This document shows positions 56,635 to 64,000 of a DNA stretch of 64,000 bases, piece after piece. Each line of letters starts with the position of its first letter. Positions within the stretch are counted from its first letter, which is position 1. The stretch is taken from positions 62,001-126,000 of the forward strand of contig NZ_LXLV01000020.1 in NCBI RefSeq assembly GCF_001757995.1, given 5' to 3'. The position numbers and the translations under genes were made by a program. This DNA comes from Bacillus mycoides. GTDB lineage: Bacteria; Bacillota; Bacilli; Bacillales; Bacillaceae_G. Below the pieces are notes generated by a model. The model did no database searches. It was not told the origin of the DNA and saw only the letters and a program-made list of their open reading frames with translations.

Positions 56635-57520
56635 ATATACACCAGCCATTTTATGTGGCGTAATTGCAGGGACGGTGACTAGAGTATTAATGCTTCGCAC
56701 AGATACGAGGCAATATCCGACGAGGCTTCACGGGAAAATTATTCATATTGCGATGGGTTTAATTGCAGCGGCTTTAGGGGCGATTGCTATCCCGTCTATT
56801 TTGAAAAAAGATTTTTCTGCAATTACATTTCTTACATTAGCAGCGACGCAATTTCGTGATGTGCGCAATATGGAAAGAAATACACTTCAACAATTAGATG
56901 GATATGAGCTCGTACCGCGTGGCAATACATACATTGAAGGAATTGCATTAGTATTTGAAAGTCGTAACTATTTGGCGATGTTAACGTCGTTTGTGACAAC
57001 GTTTGCGTATATAGGATTCCATTCGTGGATTGCCGGAATAATAACTGGTACAATAGCATTTTTTATCGCGAAAAAACTAATGTCTGGTAAAAGGCTCCAT
57101 GATCTTGTAGAGATTGAGCATGTTCCACTCCGTTTTGAAGGAGCGGGACTTTATATTGATAATATTTATATTATGAACATTGGATTGCCAGCAAGACAAG
57201 AAGAAATTATGAAATATGGAATGGGCTTTATTTTAAAGCCGAAATCGATCGATGCGATGGTTACAATCGCGAATTTAGGACAACGTCAAGCTATTTTACA
57301 TGATGTTTCTGTTGCTTTAGGGATATATAGAGATTCTGGTACACCGGCACTTGTGCCGTTAGCGAAGCGTGATTTAGAGGATGGGAGAGTCGGGGTTTTT
57401 GTTCTTCCGCAAGATCAAAATGCAGAGAAAGCGATAGGGGTAATTGGAAATGTCCCAACATTAGAGAGTGCTGTTCATATGTCATCGGAAGCTCCGAAGG
57501 GAAGGGGAGATAAGAGATGA
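56627..57520 (+). CDS. yphB: YIEGIA domain membrane protein YphB
   Basis: Protein of 297 residues carrying the name-giving motif YIEGIA near residue 104. N-terminal membrane segments (about 7-22, 38-58, 120-148) are followed by a cytosolic region, with conserved-looking RLHGKIIHIAMGLIAAALGA and ATQFRDVRNMERNTL. The start overlaps yphA by 8 bases and the end overlaps the next gene by 4. The family occurs in spore formers; function unknown. Confidence 0.85.
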   Translation: MTEYTPAILCGVIAGTVTRVLMLRTDTRQYPTRLHGKIIHIAMGLIAAALGAIAIPSILKKDFSAITFLTLAATQFRDVRNMERNTLQQLDGYELVPRGNTYIEGIALVFESRNYLAMLTSFVTTFAYIGFHSWIAGIITGTIAFFIAKKLMSGKRLHDLVEIEHVPLRFEGAGLYIDNIYIMNIGLPARQEEIMKYGMGFILKPKSIDAMVTIANLGQRQAILHDVSVALGIYRDSGTPALVPLAKRDLEDGRVGVFVLPQDQNAEKAIGVIGNVPTLESAVHMSSEAPKGRGDKR

Positions 57521-57702
57521 TGTTAGAAAGTGTTATTCTCGCAGTCATTACAACCACACCGGAAAAGTTTGCAGGGGGGGCTCCTTTATTTGTTTGTGAA
57601 TCGACAGAGGAAATGGAATTTGTTGCAAATAATTTAGAAGCCATTTTAGATGGCATTGCACATCGCTTACAAGAGAATGTATATATTATTGTGAAACATT
57701 AG
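57517..57702 (+). CDS. ypzH: YpzH, small partner subunit of the YIEGIA protein
   Basis: Sixty-one residues starting MMLESVILAVITTTPEKFAG. It overlaps the YIEGIA gene by four bases (ATGA-type), so production is coupled. NCBI naming for this family is capping complex subunit for YIEGIA; the phrase implies a complex but the biology is unclear. Alternating beta and helix pattern, no membrane segment. Confidence 0.8.
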   Translation: MMLESVILAVITTTPEKFAGGAPLFVCESTEEMEFVANNLEAILDGIAHRLQENVYIIVKH

Positions 57703-57758
57703 CAACGTGTGGTATAATGTGAGGTGTTTTGATACGTTGAGAATTATTCTGGAATGCA

Positions 57759-57789
57759 AATCCCTTCTTGCACAAAGAAGGGTTTTTTA
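57759..57789 (+). terminator. Terminator before der
   Basis: AATCCCTTCTT/AAGAAGGGTTTTTT hairpin. Confidence 0.87.
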
Positions 57790-57826
57790 CATAATAAACA
57801 GAAGCAAGTTGAAAGGATGAAAGTAT

Positions 57827-59137
57827 ATGCCGAAACCAGTAATAGCAATAGTAGGCCGCCCGAACGTAGGGAAATCTACTATTTTCAATAGAATTGTTGG
57901 AGAAAGAGTTTCAATCGTAGAAGATATACCAGGTATAACGCGAGACCGTATTTATAGTGCGGGAGAATGGTTAAATCATGAGTTTAACATTATTGATACA
58001 GGTGGAATTGATATTGGAGACGAGCCGTTCTTGACACAAATTCGTCAACAGGCGGAAGTAGCGATTGATGAAGCGGATGTTATCATTTTTATGACGAATG
58101 GTCGCGATGGTGTAACTGCAGCAGATGAAGAAGTTGCTAAAATTTTATACCGTTCTAAAAAACCAATTGTACTTGCGGTAAATAAGGTTGATAATCCAGA
58201 CATGCGTAGTGATATTTATGATTTTTATGCATTAGGATTTGGCGAGCCATTCCCGATTTCAGGTACACACGGTTTAGGACTTGGTGATTTGTTAGATGAA
58301 GCTGCAAATCATTTTCCAAAGATTGAAGAAGAAGCGTATGACGATGAAACAATCCGTTTCTCTTTAATTGGACGTCCAAACGTAGGGAAATCATCACTTG
58401 TAAATGCACTTCTTGGTCAAGAACGTGTAATTGTAAGTAATATAGCGGGAACGACACGTGATGCTGTTGATACACCATATAGTAAAGATGATCAAGAGTA
58501 TGTAATCATCGATACAGCTGGTATGCGTAAAAAAGGGAAAGTATACGAAAGCACAGAAAAATATAGTGTACTTCGTGCACTTAGAGCGATTGAACGTTCT
58601 GACGTTGTTTTAGTCGTTTTAGACGGAGAAGAAGGAATTATTGAACAGGATAAAAAAATCGCTGGATATGCTCATGATTCAGGACGTGCTGTTATTATCG
58701 TCGTAAACAAATGGGATGCAGTGAAAAAAGATGAGAAAACAATGAAAGCATTTGAAGAAAACATTCGCGCTCATTTCCAATTTTTAGAGTATGCGCCGAT
58801 TGTATTCTTATCTGCGAAAACGAAAAAACGTACACAAACATTATTACCAGTTATTAATGAAGTAAATGAAAGCCATAGCATCCGCGTACAAACGAACGTA
58901 TTAAATGATGTAATTATGGATGCGGTCGCGATGAATCCAACGCCGACTCATAATGGTAGCCGTCTGAAAATCTTCTATGCGACACAGGTTGCGGTAAAAC
59001 CACCAACATTTGTTATATTTGTAAACGATACAGAATTAATGCACTTTTCATATGAGCGCTTCTTAAAGAACCGTTTACGTGAAGCGTTCGGTTTTGTAGG
59101 AACGCCGATTCACATTATCGCTAGAGCAAGAGACTAA
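57827..59137 (+). CDS. der: Ribosome biogenesis GTPase Der (EngA)
   Basis: Essential double-GTPase (436 residues) for 50S subunit assembly. Two G domains, each starting GRPNVGKS (residues about 8-15 and 182-189) with DTGG/DTAG switch motifs and NKVD/NKWD guanine specificity motifs, then a C-terminal KH-like domain. Length matches the family. GAAAGGATG lies before the ATG. Followed 19 bases later by gpsA. Confidence 0.97.
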   Translation: MPKPVIAIVGRPNVGKSTIFNRIVGERVSIVEDIPGITRDRIYSAGEWLNHEFNIIDTGGIDIGDEPFLTQIRQQAEVAIDEADVIIFMTNGRDGVTAADEEVAKILYRSKKPIVLAVNKVDNPDMRSDIYDFYALGFGEPFPISGTHGLGLGDLLDEAANHFPKIEEEAYDDETIRFSLIGRPNVGKSSLVNALLGQERVIVSNIAGTTRDAVDTPYSKDDQEYVIIDTAGMRKKGKVYESTEKYSVLRALRAIERSDVVLVVLDGEEGIIEQDKKIAGYAHDSGRAVIIVVNKWDAVKKDEKTMKAFEENIRAHFQFLEYAPIVFLSAKTKKRTQTLLPVINEVNESHSIRVQTNVLNDVIMDAVAMNPTPTHNGSRLKIFYATQVAVKPPTFVIFVNDTELMHFSYERFLKNRLREAFGFVGTPIHIIARARD

Positions 59138-59155
59138 TGGAGAGGATGTGATTTT

Positions 59156-60178
59156 ATGACAAAAATCACAGTAATAGGAGCAGGTAGCTGGGGAACAGCG
59201 TTAGCGATGGTATTAGCTGACAATGGGCATGATGTACGTATTTGGGGAAACCGTTCTGAACTTATGGATGAGATTAATACGAAACATGAGAATAGTCGAT
59301 ATCTTCCAGGAATTACATTGCCAAGCACAATCGTAGCCTACTCTTCTTTAGAAGAAGCATTAGTAGATGTAAATACAGTACTGCTAGTAGTACCGACGAA
59401 AGCGTACCGAGACGTATTGCAAGAGATGAAAGAAATTGTTACAGAACCAGTTACTTGGATTCATGCAAGTAAAGGAATTGAACCAGGTACGTCAAAACGT
59501 ATTTCGGAAGTGATTGAGGAAGAAATTCCAGAGAAATTGATTAAAGATGTTGTTGTACTGTCTGGACCGAGTCATGCTGAAGAAGTAGGTTTGCGCCAAG
59601 CGACGACTGTTACGTCTGCAGCCAAACGTATGGAAGCGGCTGAGGAAGTACAGGATCTGTTTATGAATAGCTATTTCCGTGTATATACAAACCCAGATAT
59701 CGTTGGAGTTGAGCTTGGTGGTGCTTTAAAAAATATTATTGCACTAGCTGCGGGAATAACTGACGGACTTGGATTAGGTGATAATGCGAAAGCCGCATTA
59801 ATGACACGTGGTTTAACGGAAATTGCTCGTTTAGGAAGAAAGATGGGCGGAAATCCACTGACATTTGCTGGTCTAACTGGTATGGGGGACTTAATTGTAA
59901 CTTGTACAAGTGTGCATAGTCGAAATTGGCGTGCTGGAAATATGCTTGGAAAAGGACACTCTTTAGAAGAAGTGTTAGAAAGTATGGGTATGGTTGTTGA
60001 AGGTGTACGAACAACGAAAGCTGCTCATGAGTTGGCAGAGAAAATGGAAGTTGAAATGCCGATTACAGCGGCTTTATATGACGTATTGTTCAATGAGAAA
60101 AATGTAAAAGATACAGTAGGCTCATTGATGGGACGTGTTCGAAAACATGAAGTTGAAGCGATACCTGATTTGTTATAA
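59156..60178 (+). CDS. gpsA: NAD(P)-dependent glycerol-3-phosphate dehydrogenase
   Basis: Cytosolic enzyme (340 residues) making sn-glycerol 3-phosphate for phospholipids. N-terminal Rossmann motif VIGAGSWGTALAMVLA; HASKGIEP near 104; the catalytic Lys lies in GVELGGALKNIIALAAG; and NAKAALMTRGLTEI is characteristic. GAGAGGATG ribosome site. The der-gpsA order is conserved in Bacillus. A terminator with an unusually long T run follows. Confidence 0.97.
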   Translation: MTKITVIGAGSWGTALAMVLADNGHDVRIWGNRSELMDEINTKHENSRYLPGITLPSTIVAYSSLEEALVDVNTVLLVVPTKAYRDVLQEMKEIVTEPVTWIHASKGIEPGTSKRISEVIEEEIPEKLIKDVVVLSGPSHAEEVGLRQATTVTSAAKRMEAAEEVQDLFMNSYFRVYTNPDIVGVELGGALKNIIALAAGITDGLGLGDNAKAALMTRGLTEIARLGRKMGGNPLTFAGLTGMGDLIVTCTSVHSRNWRAGNMLGKGHSLEEVLESMGMVVEGVRTTKAAHELAEKMEVEMPITAALYDVLFNEKNVKDTVGSLMGRVRKHEVEAIPDLL

Positions 60179-60184
60179 AGAAAG

Positions 60185-60232
60185 CGGTAGAAGTACATTT
60201 CGTACTTCTACCGTTTTTTTTTTTTTTTTTTT
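60185..60232 (+). terminator. Terminator of gpsA with 19-T tract
   Basis: CGGTAGAAGTAC/GTACTTCTACCG stem followed by 19 consecutive T (60214-60232). Confidence 0.92.
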
Positions 60233-60254
60233 ATATATTTTTTATGGGTCTTTT

Positions 60255-60282
60255 CACCAATTTTTCATCTCTGCATAGGATA
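60255..60282 (+). promoter_or_regulatory. Sigma-K-like promoter of the SpoVIF-like gene
   Basis: CACC (60255-60258), 15 bases, CATAGGATA (60274-60282), a match to the sigma-K -10 CATAnnnTA. Spacing is one base shorter than usual. Confidence 0.45.
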
Positions 60283-60311
60283 AAGAGTAACTTGAGGAGA
60301 GGGTGAAAAGA

Positions 60312-60563
60312 ATGGATAACAACATTTTTAATAACATTGAAAAAGAAGCGAAAGTGAACAAAGAAGATATTTTTAAATTAGCGTCGTCTGTTCAAAATGC
60401 GAACTTACGTGATGAGACAGTGCTTCGCCAATTGATTCATCAAGTTGCTCTAATGGCAGGACGCGAAGTGCCAAAAGAGCAAGAGGATCAAATTGTAAAA
60501 GCAATCATTAACAATAATATGCCCGCTGATTTTGGTTCGTTAAGTAAAATGTTTAAAAAGTAA
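60312..60563 (+). CDS. Stage VI sporulation protein F-like protein
   Basis: About 83 residues, helical and without membrane segments: MDNNIFNNIEKEAKVNKEDIF and the C-terminal NNMPADFGSLSKMFKK resemble the SpoVIF family (small late sporulation proteins, mother cell, coat related). Start at ATG 60312 behind AGAGGGTGA. The sigma-K-like promoter supports late mother-cell expression. B. subtilis has no such gene between gpsA and yphE, so it is an addition in this lineage. Family assignment is moderately sure. Confidence 0.72.
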   Translation: MDNNIFNNIEKEAKVNKEDIFKLASSVQNANLRDETVLRQLIHQVALMAGREVPKEQEDQIVKAIINNNMPADFGSLSKMFKK

Positions 60564-60645
60564 AATATGAGAAACAAAGAGTTTAGCGAATGCATATGAT
60601 AGTCATGAAAGAATGGGAATAGAGCTGTTAAGGGCATATTTGGTC

Positions 60646-60682
60646 AACCGAAGTGCGAAAAAACGTGCTTCGGTTTTATTAT
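60646..60682 (+). terminator. Terminator after the SpoVIF-like gene
   Basis: AACCGAAG/CTTCGGTT with a weak inner loop stem, then TTTATT. Confidence 0.75.
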
Positions 60683-60795
60683 TTTATTGTATTTAAATTT
60701 TGTTAATTCACGGTAAAGTGATGATTTCTATTTGTTTAAAGATTTTAATTTGTTAAAATAGTATAAAAATAGTTAGAAAGTAAAGGGGTGTATAT

Positions 60796-60999
60796 ATGTC
60801 GGAAGGGCTTATAAAAATGTGGTTTTCCTTAGGGGCAATGGGATTTATGTTTGTTGCAGTAGCTTTTATTTTATTAAGTAGACATAAAATGAAGAATAAA
60901 TTTCTGAAAGGGATTACAGCGTTAGTAGCGTACACCCTCATGATTGTGTCGGGTATTGTTATTTTTCTTGTTGTATTTAGTGGACCTGTGGAACAATAA
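60796..60999 (+). CDS. yphE: YphE family membrane protein (DUF2768)
   Basis: Sixty-seven residues with two membrane helices (about 5-28 and 38-62) linked by a basic turn (SRHKMKNK). AAAGGGGTG lies before the ATG. Same length and place as B. subtilis YphE, upstream of yphF and spoIVA. Function unknown. Confidence 0.82.
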   Translation: MSEGLIKMWFSLGAMGFMFVAVAFILLSRHKMKNKFLKGITALVAYTLMIVSGIVIFLVVFSGPVEQ

Positions 61000-61047
61000 A
61001 AGACGTTATAGGAAACAATCTATACTCGCATGAAAAGGTGATTGTCA

Positions 61048-61761
61048 GTGAAAAAAATCCATATTATTTTAATATTTTGTTGCATTAGCATTTTAACAGG
61101 GTGTATGTACCCGAAAGAAAATATGAAACAAAATGCGATTCCTTATGAAGATCAGTTGCAAGTTGTACAAAAAGCCATTAATACATATAAGGAGCAAACA
61201 GATGGTTTATTACCAATTAAGACGCGTGATATGAGTACGCCGATTTATCAGAAGTATCCAATTGATTTTCAAAAAATTGCTCCAAGGTACATACAAGAGG
61301 CGCCAGGGAATGCGTATGAAAGTGGTGGGGTATATCAATATGTATTAATAGATGTTGAAAGAAATCCGACAGTAAAGTTAATTGATGTGAGAATGGCGGA
61401 ACAAATTCAAGAAGTGGCATTGAAGCTAAGGATGTATCGTGATGAACATCAATATCCACCTTTTAAAAAAGTGATTACAGATGGTGTTTATGAATTAGAC
61501 TTCAAAAAACTAGGATATAAAGATGTACCACAAGTGACAAGTCCGTACTCAGGAAAAGGTCTCCCTCTTGTAATCAATGAAAAAGGAGAATTGTTTGTTG
61601 ATTATAGAATCGACTTATATGAAGCGTTGAAAAAAAATGAAGGACAATTTAAAGAAGGTGAAGATATTCGGAGTATACTATCGAAGGATTCCCCGTTTGT
61701 TCCTGCATATTCTTTGCCGTACACAGTAAAAAATGGAGAACCAATTTTTTTAAAATCATAA
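61048..61761 (+). CDS. yphF: YphF family lipoprotein
   Basis: About 237 residues from GTG at 61048, six bases after AAGGTGA. The signal peptide ends in a lipobox LTGC with the lipidated Cys near residue 19. The mature part has conserved-looking LPIKTRDMSTPIYQKYPIDF and YPPFKKVITDGVYELDFKKLGY. Position before spoIVA matches B. subtilis YphF. Function unknown; a hairpin terminator follows. Confidence 0.83.
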   Translation: MKKIHIILIFCCISILTGCMYPKENMKQNAIPYEDQLQVVQKAINTYKEQTDGLLPIKTRDMSTPIYQKYPIDFQKIAPRYIQEAPGNAYESGGVYQYVLIDVERNPTVKLIDVRMAEQIQEVALKLRMYRDEHQYPPFKKVITDGVYELDFKKLGYKDVPQVTSPYSGKGLPLVINEKGELFVDYRIDLYEALKKNEGQFKEGEDIRSILSKDSPFVPAYSLPYTVKNGEPIFLKS

Positions 61762-61767
61762 GTCATG

Positions 61768-61810
61768 AACCTTTCTTTTAGTGAATAAGTTCTAGAAGAA
61801 AGGTTTTTTA
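61768..61810 (+). terminator. Terminator of yphF
   Basis: AACCTTTCTT/AAGAAAGGTT, T6. Confidence 0.82.
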
Positions 61811-62003
61811 TGTTATACAACTTGCGATGCAAACAAAAGGTATTTTTAAATAGTCATATGAAATTGGACAAAATTATATGATATATTGTCCGAACTTCTA
61901 GAATACCATTATATTATATCAGATATTATAGACAACGTTAGAGAAGGTATTAGTTGACTATAAACGTGGAATTATTCCCAAAAATATTGAGGGAGGGAAT
62001 CAC

Positions 62004-63482
62004 TTGGAAAAGGTAGATATTTTTAAAGATATTGCGGAACGCACAGGCGGTGATATTTATTTTGGAGTTGTAGGAGCTGTTCGAACAGGGAAATCAACAT
62101 TTATTAAAAAATTTATGGAACTTGTTGTTATTCCCAATATTGAAAATGAGTCAGACCGTCAAAGAGCGCAGGATGAACTGCCTCAAAGTGCTGCTGGTCG
62201 TACAATAATGACGACGGAACCGAAGTTTGTTCCAAACCAAGCGGTTTCTATCGAAGTAGATGAAGGTCTTGAAGTGAATATTCGATTAGTAGATTGTGTT
62301 GGATATACGGTTCCAGGAGCAAAAGGCTATGAAGATGAGAATGGTCCGCGCATGATTAATACTCCTTGGTATGAAGAGCCTATTCCATTCCATGAAGCTG
62401 CAGAAATCGGAACACGTAAAGTAATTCAAGAGCATTCAACAATAGGTGTCGTTATTACAACAGATGGAACAATTGGTGAAATTCCAAGAAGAGATTATAT
62501 AGATGCAGAAGAACGCGTTGTAAATGAGTTAAAAGAAGTAGGAAAGCCTTTCATTATGATTATCAATACTGTACAGCCATATCATCCAGATACGGAGCAG
62601 TTACGTCAAAGCTTATCAGAAGAATATGATATCCCAGTAATTGCGATGAGTGTAGAGAGTTTAAGAGAAACAGATGTGTATAACGTACTTCGAGAAGCGT
62701 TATTCGAGTTCCCGGTTTTAGAAGTGAATGTAAACCTTCCAAGCTGGGTAATGGTGCTAAATGAAGGGCATTGGTTACGCCAAAGTTATCAGGAAGCGGT
62801 TCAAGAGACTGTAAAGGATATAAAACGTCTTCGTGATGTGGACCGTGTCGTTTGGCAGTTTAGTCAATATGAATTTATTGATCGAGCAAGTCTAGCTGGC
62901 ATTGATATGGGGCAAGGTGTGGCAGAGATTGATTTATATGCGCCAGATGAATTGTATGATCAAATTTTAAAAGAAGTAGTAGGAGTAGAGATTCGAGGGA
63001 AAGATCATTTATTAAAGCTTATGCTCGATTTATCTCATGCGAAAACAGAGTATGACCAAGTGGCGGATGCCCTGCGGATGGTAAAACAAACCGGATATGG
63101 AGTAGCAGCGCCTGCATTAGCTGATATGAGCTTAGATGAACCGGAAATTATTCGTCACGGTTCAAGGTTCGGTGTTAAATTAAAAGCGGTTGCGCCGTCT
63201 ATTCATATGATTAAAGTGGATGTAGAATCAACATTTGAACCAATTATCGGTACTGAAAAACAAAGTGAAGAACTAGTTCGTTACTTGATGCAAGATTTTG
63301 AAGATGACCCGCTATCAATTTGGAATTCTGATATATTTGGGCGCTCTCTTAGCTCTATTGTTAGAGAAGGAATTCAAGCGAAGTTATCTCTAATGCCAGA
63401 AAACGCTCGTTATAAATTAAAAGAAACGCTAGAAAGAATTATTAATGAAGGATCTGGCGGATTAATTGCGATTATATTATAA
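62004..63482 (+). CDS. spoIVA: Stage IV sporulation protein A (spore coat morphogenetic ATPase)
   Basis: Mother-cell protein (492 residues) that polymerises with ATP hydrolysis to form the base of the coat around the forespore. N-terminal ATPase domain with Walker A VGAVRTGKST (residues 23-32) and a switch at LVDCVGY, a middle domain, and a C-terminal region ending GLIAIIL needed for localisation. TTG start behind GGGAGGG. Length and sequence match the very conserved family. Confidence 0.97.
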   Translation: MEKVDIFKDIAERTGGDIYFGVVGAVRTGKSTFIKKFMELVVIPNIENESDRQRAQDELPQSAAGRTIMTTEPKFVPNQAVSIEVDEGLEVNIRLVDCVGYTVPGAKGYEDENGPRMINTPWYEEPIPFHEAAEIGTRKVIQEHSTIGVVITTDGTIGEIPRRDYIDAEERVVNELKEVGKPFIMIINTVQPYHPDTEQLRQSLSEEYDIPVIAMSVESLRETDVYNVLREALFEFPVLEVNVNLPSWVMVLNEGHWLRQSYQEAVQETVKDIKRLRDVDRVVWQFSQYEFIDRASLAGIDMGQGVAEIDLYAPDELYDQILKEVVGVEIRGKDHLLKLMLDLSHAKTEYDQVADALRMVKQTGYGVAAPALADMSLDEPEIIRHGSRFGVKLKAVAPSIHMIKVDVESTFEPIIGTEKQSEELVRYLMQDFEDDPLSIWNSDIFGRSLSSIVREGIQAKLSLMPENARYKLKETLERIINEGSGGLIAIIL

Positions 63483-63483
63483 G

Positions 63484-63518
63484 AAAAAAATCCCTCTAAT
63501 TGCAGAGGGATTTTTTTC
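63484..63518 (+). terminator. Terminator of spoIVA
   Basis: AAAATCCCTCT/AGAGGGATTTT hairpin, T7. Confidence 0.9.
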
Positions 63519-63649
63519 TTTTTGAGTACGTAATAGAAAAATAAACAGTCATTATCTAATATTTTGTTGTAAATTGTCAAGTTTCATCAGAATTTCACAT
63601 TTTAAGAGTAACAATTTCCTTAAAAATATTGAATTATAAAGGAGAATCG

Positions 63650-63655
63650 TATAAT
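63650..63655 (+). promoter_or_regulatory. Possible -10 element of the HU gene
   Basis: TATAAT with TTGAAT 15 bases upstream, about 125 bases before the start codon, suggesting a long leader. Spacing is short, so the call is weak. Confidence 0.35.
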
Positions 63656-63780
63656 ATAGGCGTTGATAATGATTTATCTACATCTTTGTAGTATAGAATT
63701 TGTAAAAATTGCCTACAAATGAAAGTAAGACTCATTTTATGATCATTATACAGTCTTATCTTTGGGAGGAGGTGAATGGC

Positions 63781-64000
63781 ATGAACAAGACAGATTTAAT
63801 CAATGCTGTTGCAGAAGCAAGTTCCCTTTCTAAAAAGGACGCAACAAAAGCAGTGGACGCTGTTTTTGATTCTATCTTAGAAGCTTTAAAACAAGGTGAT
63901 AAAGTACAACTAATCGGATTCGGTAACTTCGAAGTTCGTGAGCGTGCGGCTCGTAAAGGTCGTAACCCACAAACAGGTGAGGAGATTGAAATCGCTGCAA
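63781..64000 (+). CDS. hbs: DNA-binding protein HU (partial, 3' end outside window)
   Basis: The visible 73 codons of a histone-like HU protein (family about 90 residues): [20 protein letters not shown] opening, [20 protein letters not shown] with the DNA-contacting arm beginning, and the TGEEIEI segment where the window ends. Strong AGGAGGTG six bases before the ATG. Follows spoIVA as in B. subtilis. Essential nucleoid protein. Confidence 0.96.
   Translation, partial: MNKTDLINAVAEASSLSKKDATKAVDAVFDSILEALKQGDKVQLIGFGNFEVRERAARKGRNPQTGEEIEIAA

Noticed and set aside
61811-62003. Sigma-E promoter of spoIVA
   Set aside because: Expected from B. subtilis, but I found no convincing CATACA-like -10 with a proper -35, so it is not listed.

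Overview
The window is chromosomal DNA of a low-GC Gram-positive endospore former. Gene order and protein sequences fit the Bacillus cereus group (B. cereus, B. thuringiensis, B. anthracis and relatives). The grounds are low GC, strong AGGAGG-type ribosome sites, frequent TTG/GTG starts, many sporulation genes (dacB-spmA-spmB, spoIVA, a SpoVIF-like gene), and two long blocks colinear with Bacillus subtilis: ypuI-dacB-spmAB-rluB-resABCDE, and fer-ypbB-recS-ypbDEG...mecB-gudB...ypdA...ypfB-cmk-ypfD-fni...ypzI-yphA-yphB-ypzH-der-gpsA...yphE-yphF-spoIVA-hbs. The species cannot be settled from the sequence alone. No rRNA, tRNA, CRISPR array, insertion sequence or prophage was seen.

Layout. 1-5.8 kb: brnQ (cut by the window edge) under an isoleucine-type T-box, then small accessory genes (methyltransferase, lipoprotein, M50 protease). 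5.9-8.4 kb: hmp flavohaemoglobin with an Fnr-like box, a cysteine-free Crp/Fnr regulator and tiny ORFs. 8.4-11 kb: TauE/SafE exporter and a DUF47-Pit phosphate pair. 11-20.6 kb: a class A PBP with a sigma-G-like promoter, a PAS histidine kinase, a DUF72 protein, a probable Fur-controlled small RNA, a minimal tyrosine recombinase behind a possible leader peptide, a membrane histidine kinase and deoD. 20.7-26.3 kb: mprF, ypuI and an N-terminally extended superoxide dismutase. 26.3-36 kb: late sporulation and cell-wall genes (dacB, spmAB), rluB, then cytochrome c maturation and respiratory control (resABC, resDE). 36-40 kb: cobalamin adenosyltransferase, a LysM M23 peptidase, an FMN riboswitch with ribU, ferredoxin. 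40-51 kb: ypbB-recS-ypbDEG, a MerR-type regulator, mecB, gudB with paired cre sites, a small membrane protein behind LexA-like boxes, an amidase, ypdA and ansA. 51-64 kb: cmk, ypfD, fni, a decayed gene, ypzI, the yphA-yphB-ypzH set, der, gpsA, a SpoVIF-like gene, yphE, yphF, spoIVA and the start of the HU gene (cut by the window edge).

The most interesting signals lie between or under the annotated genes. They are the Fur-box promoter driving a C-rich, terminator-ended RNA (16665-16779), the leader ORF and Shine-Dalgarno-masking hairpin before a recombinase with an altered catalytic residue (17195-17805), the tandem LexA-like boxes on a strong promoter of an uncharacterised 78-residue membrane protein (48047-48362), and the mirrored cre pair before gudB (46326-46376). 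All regulatory calls rest on motif matching by eye.
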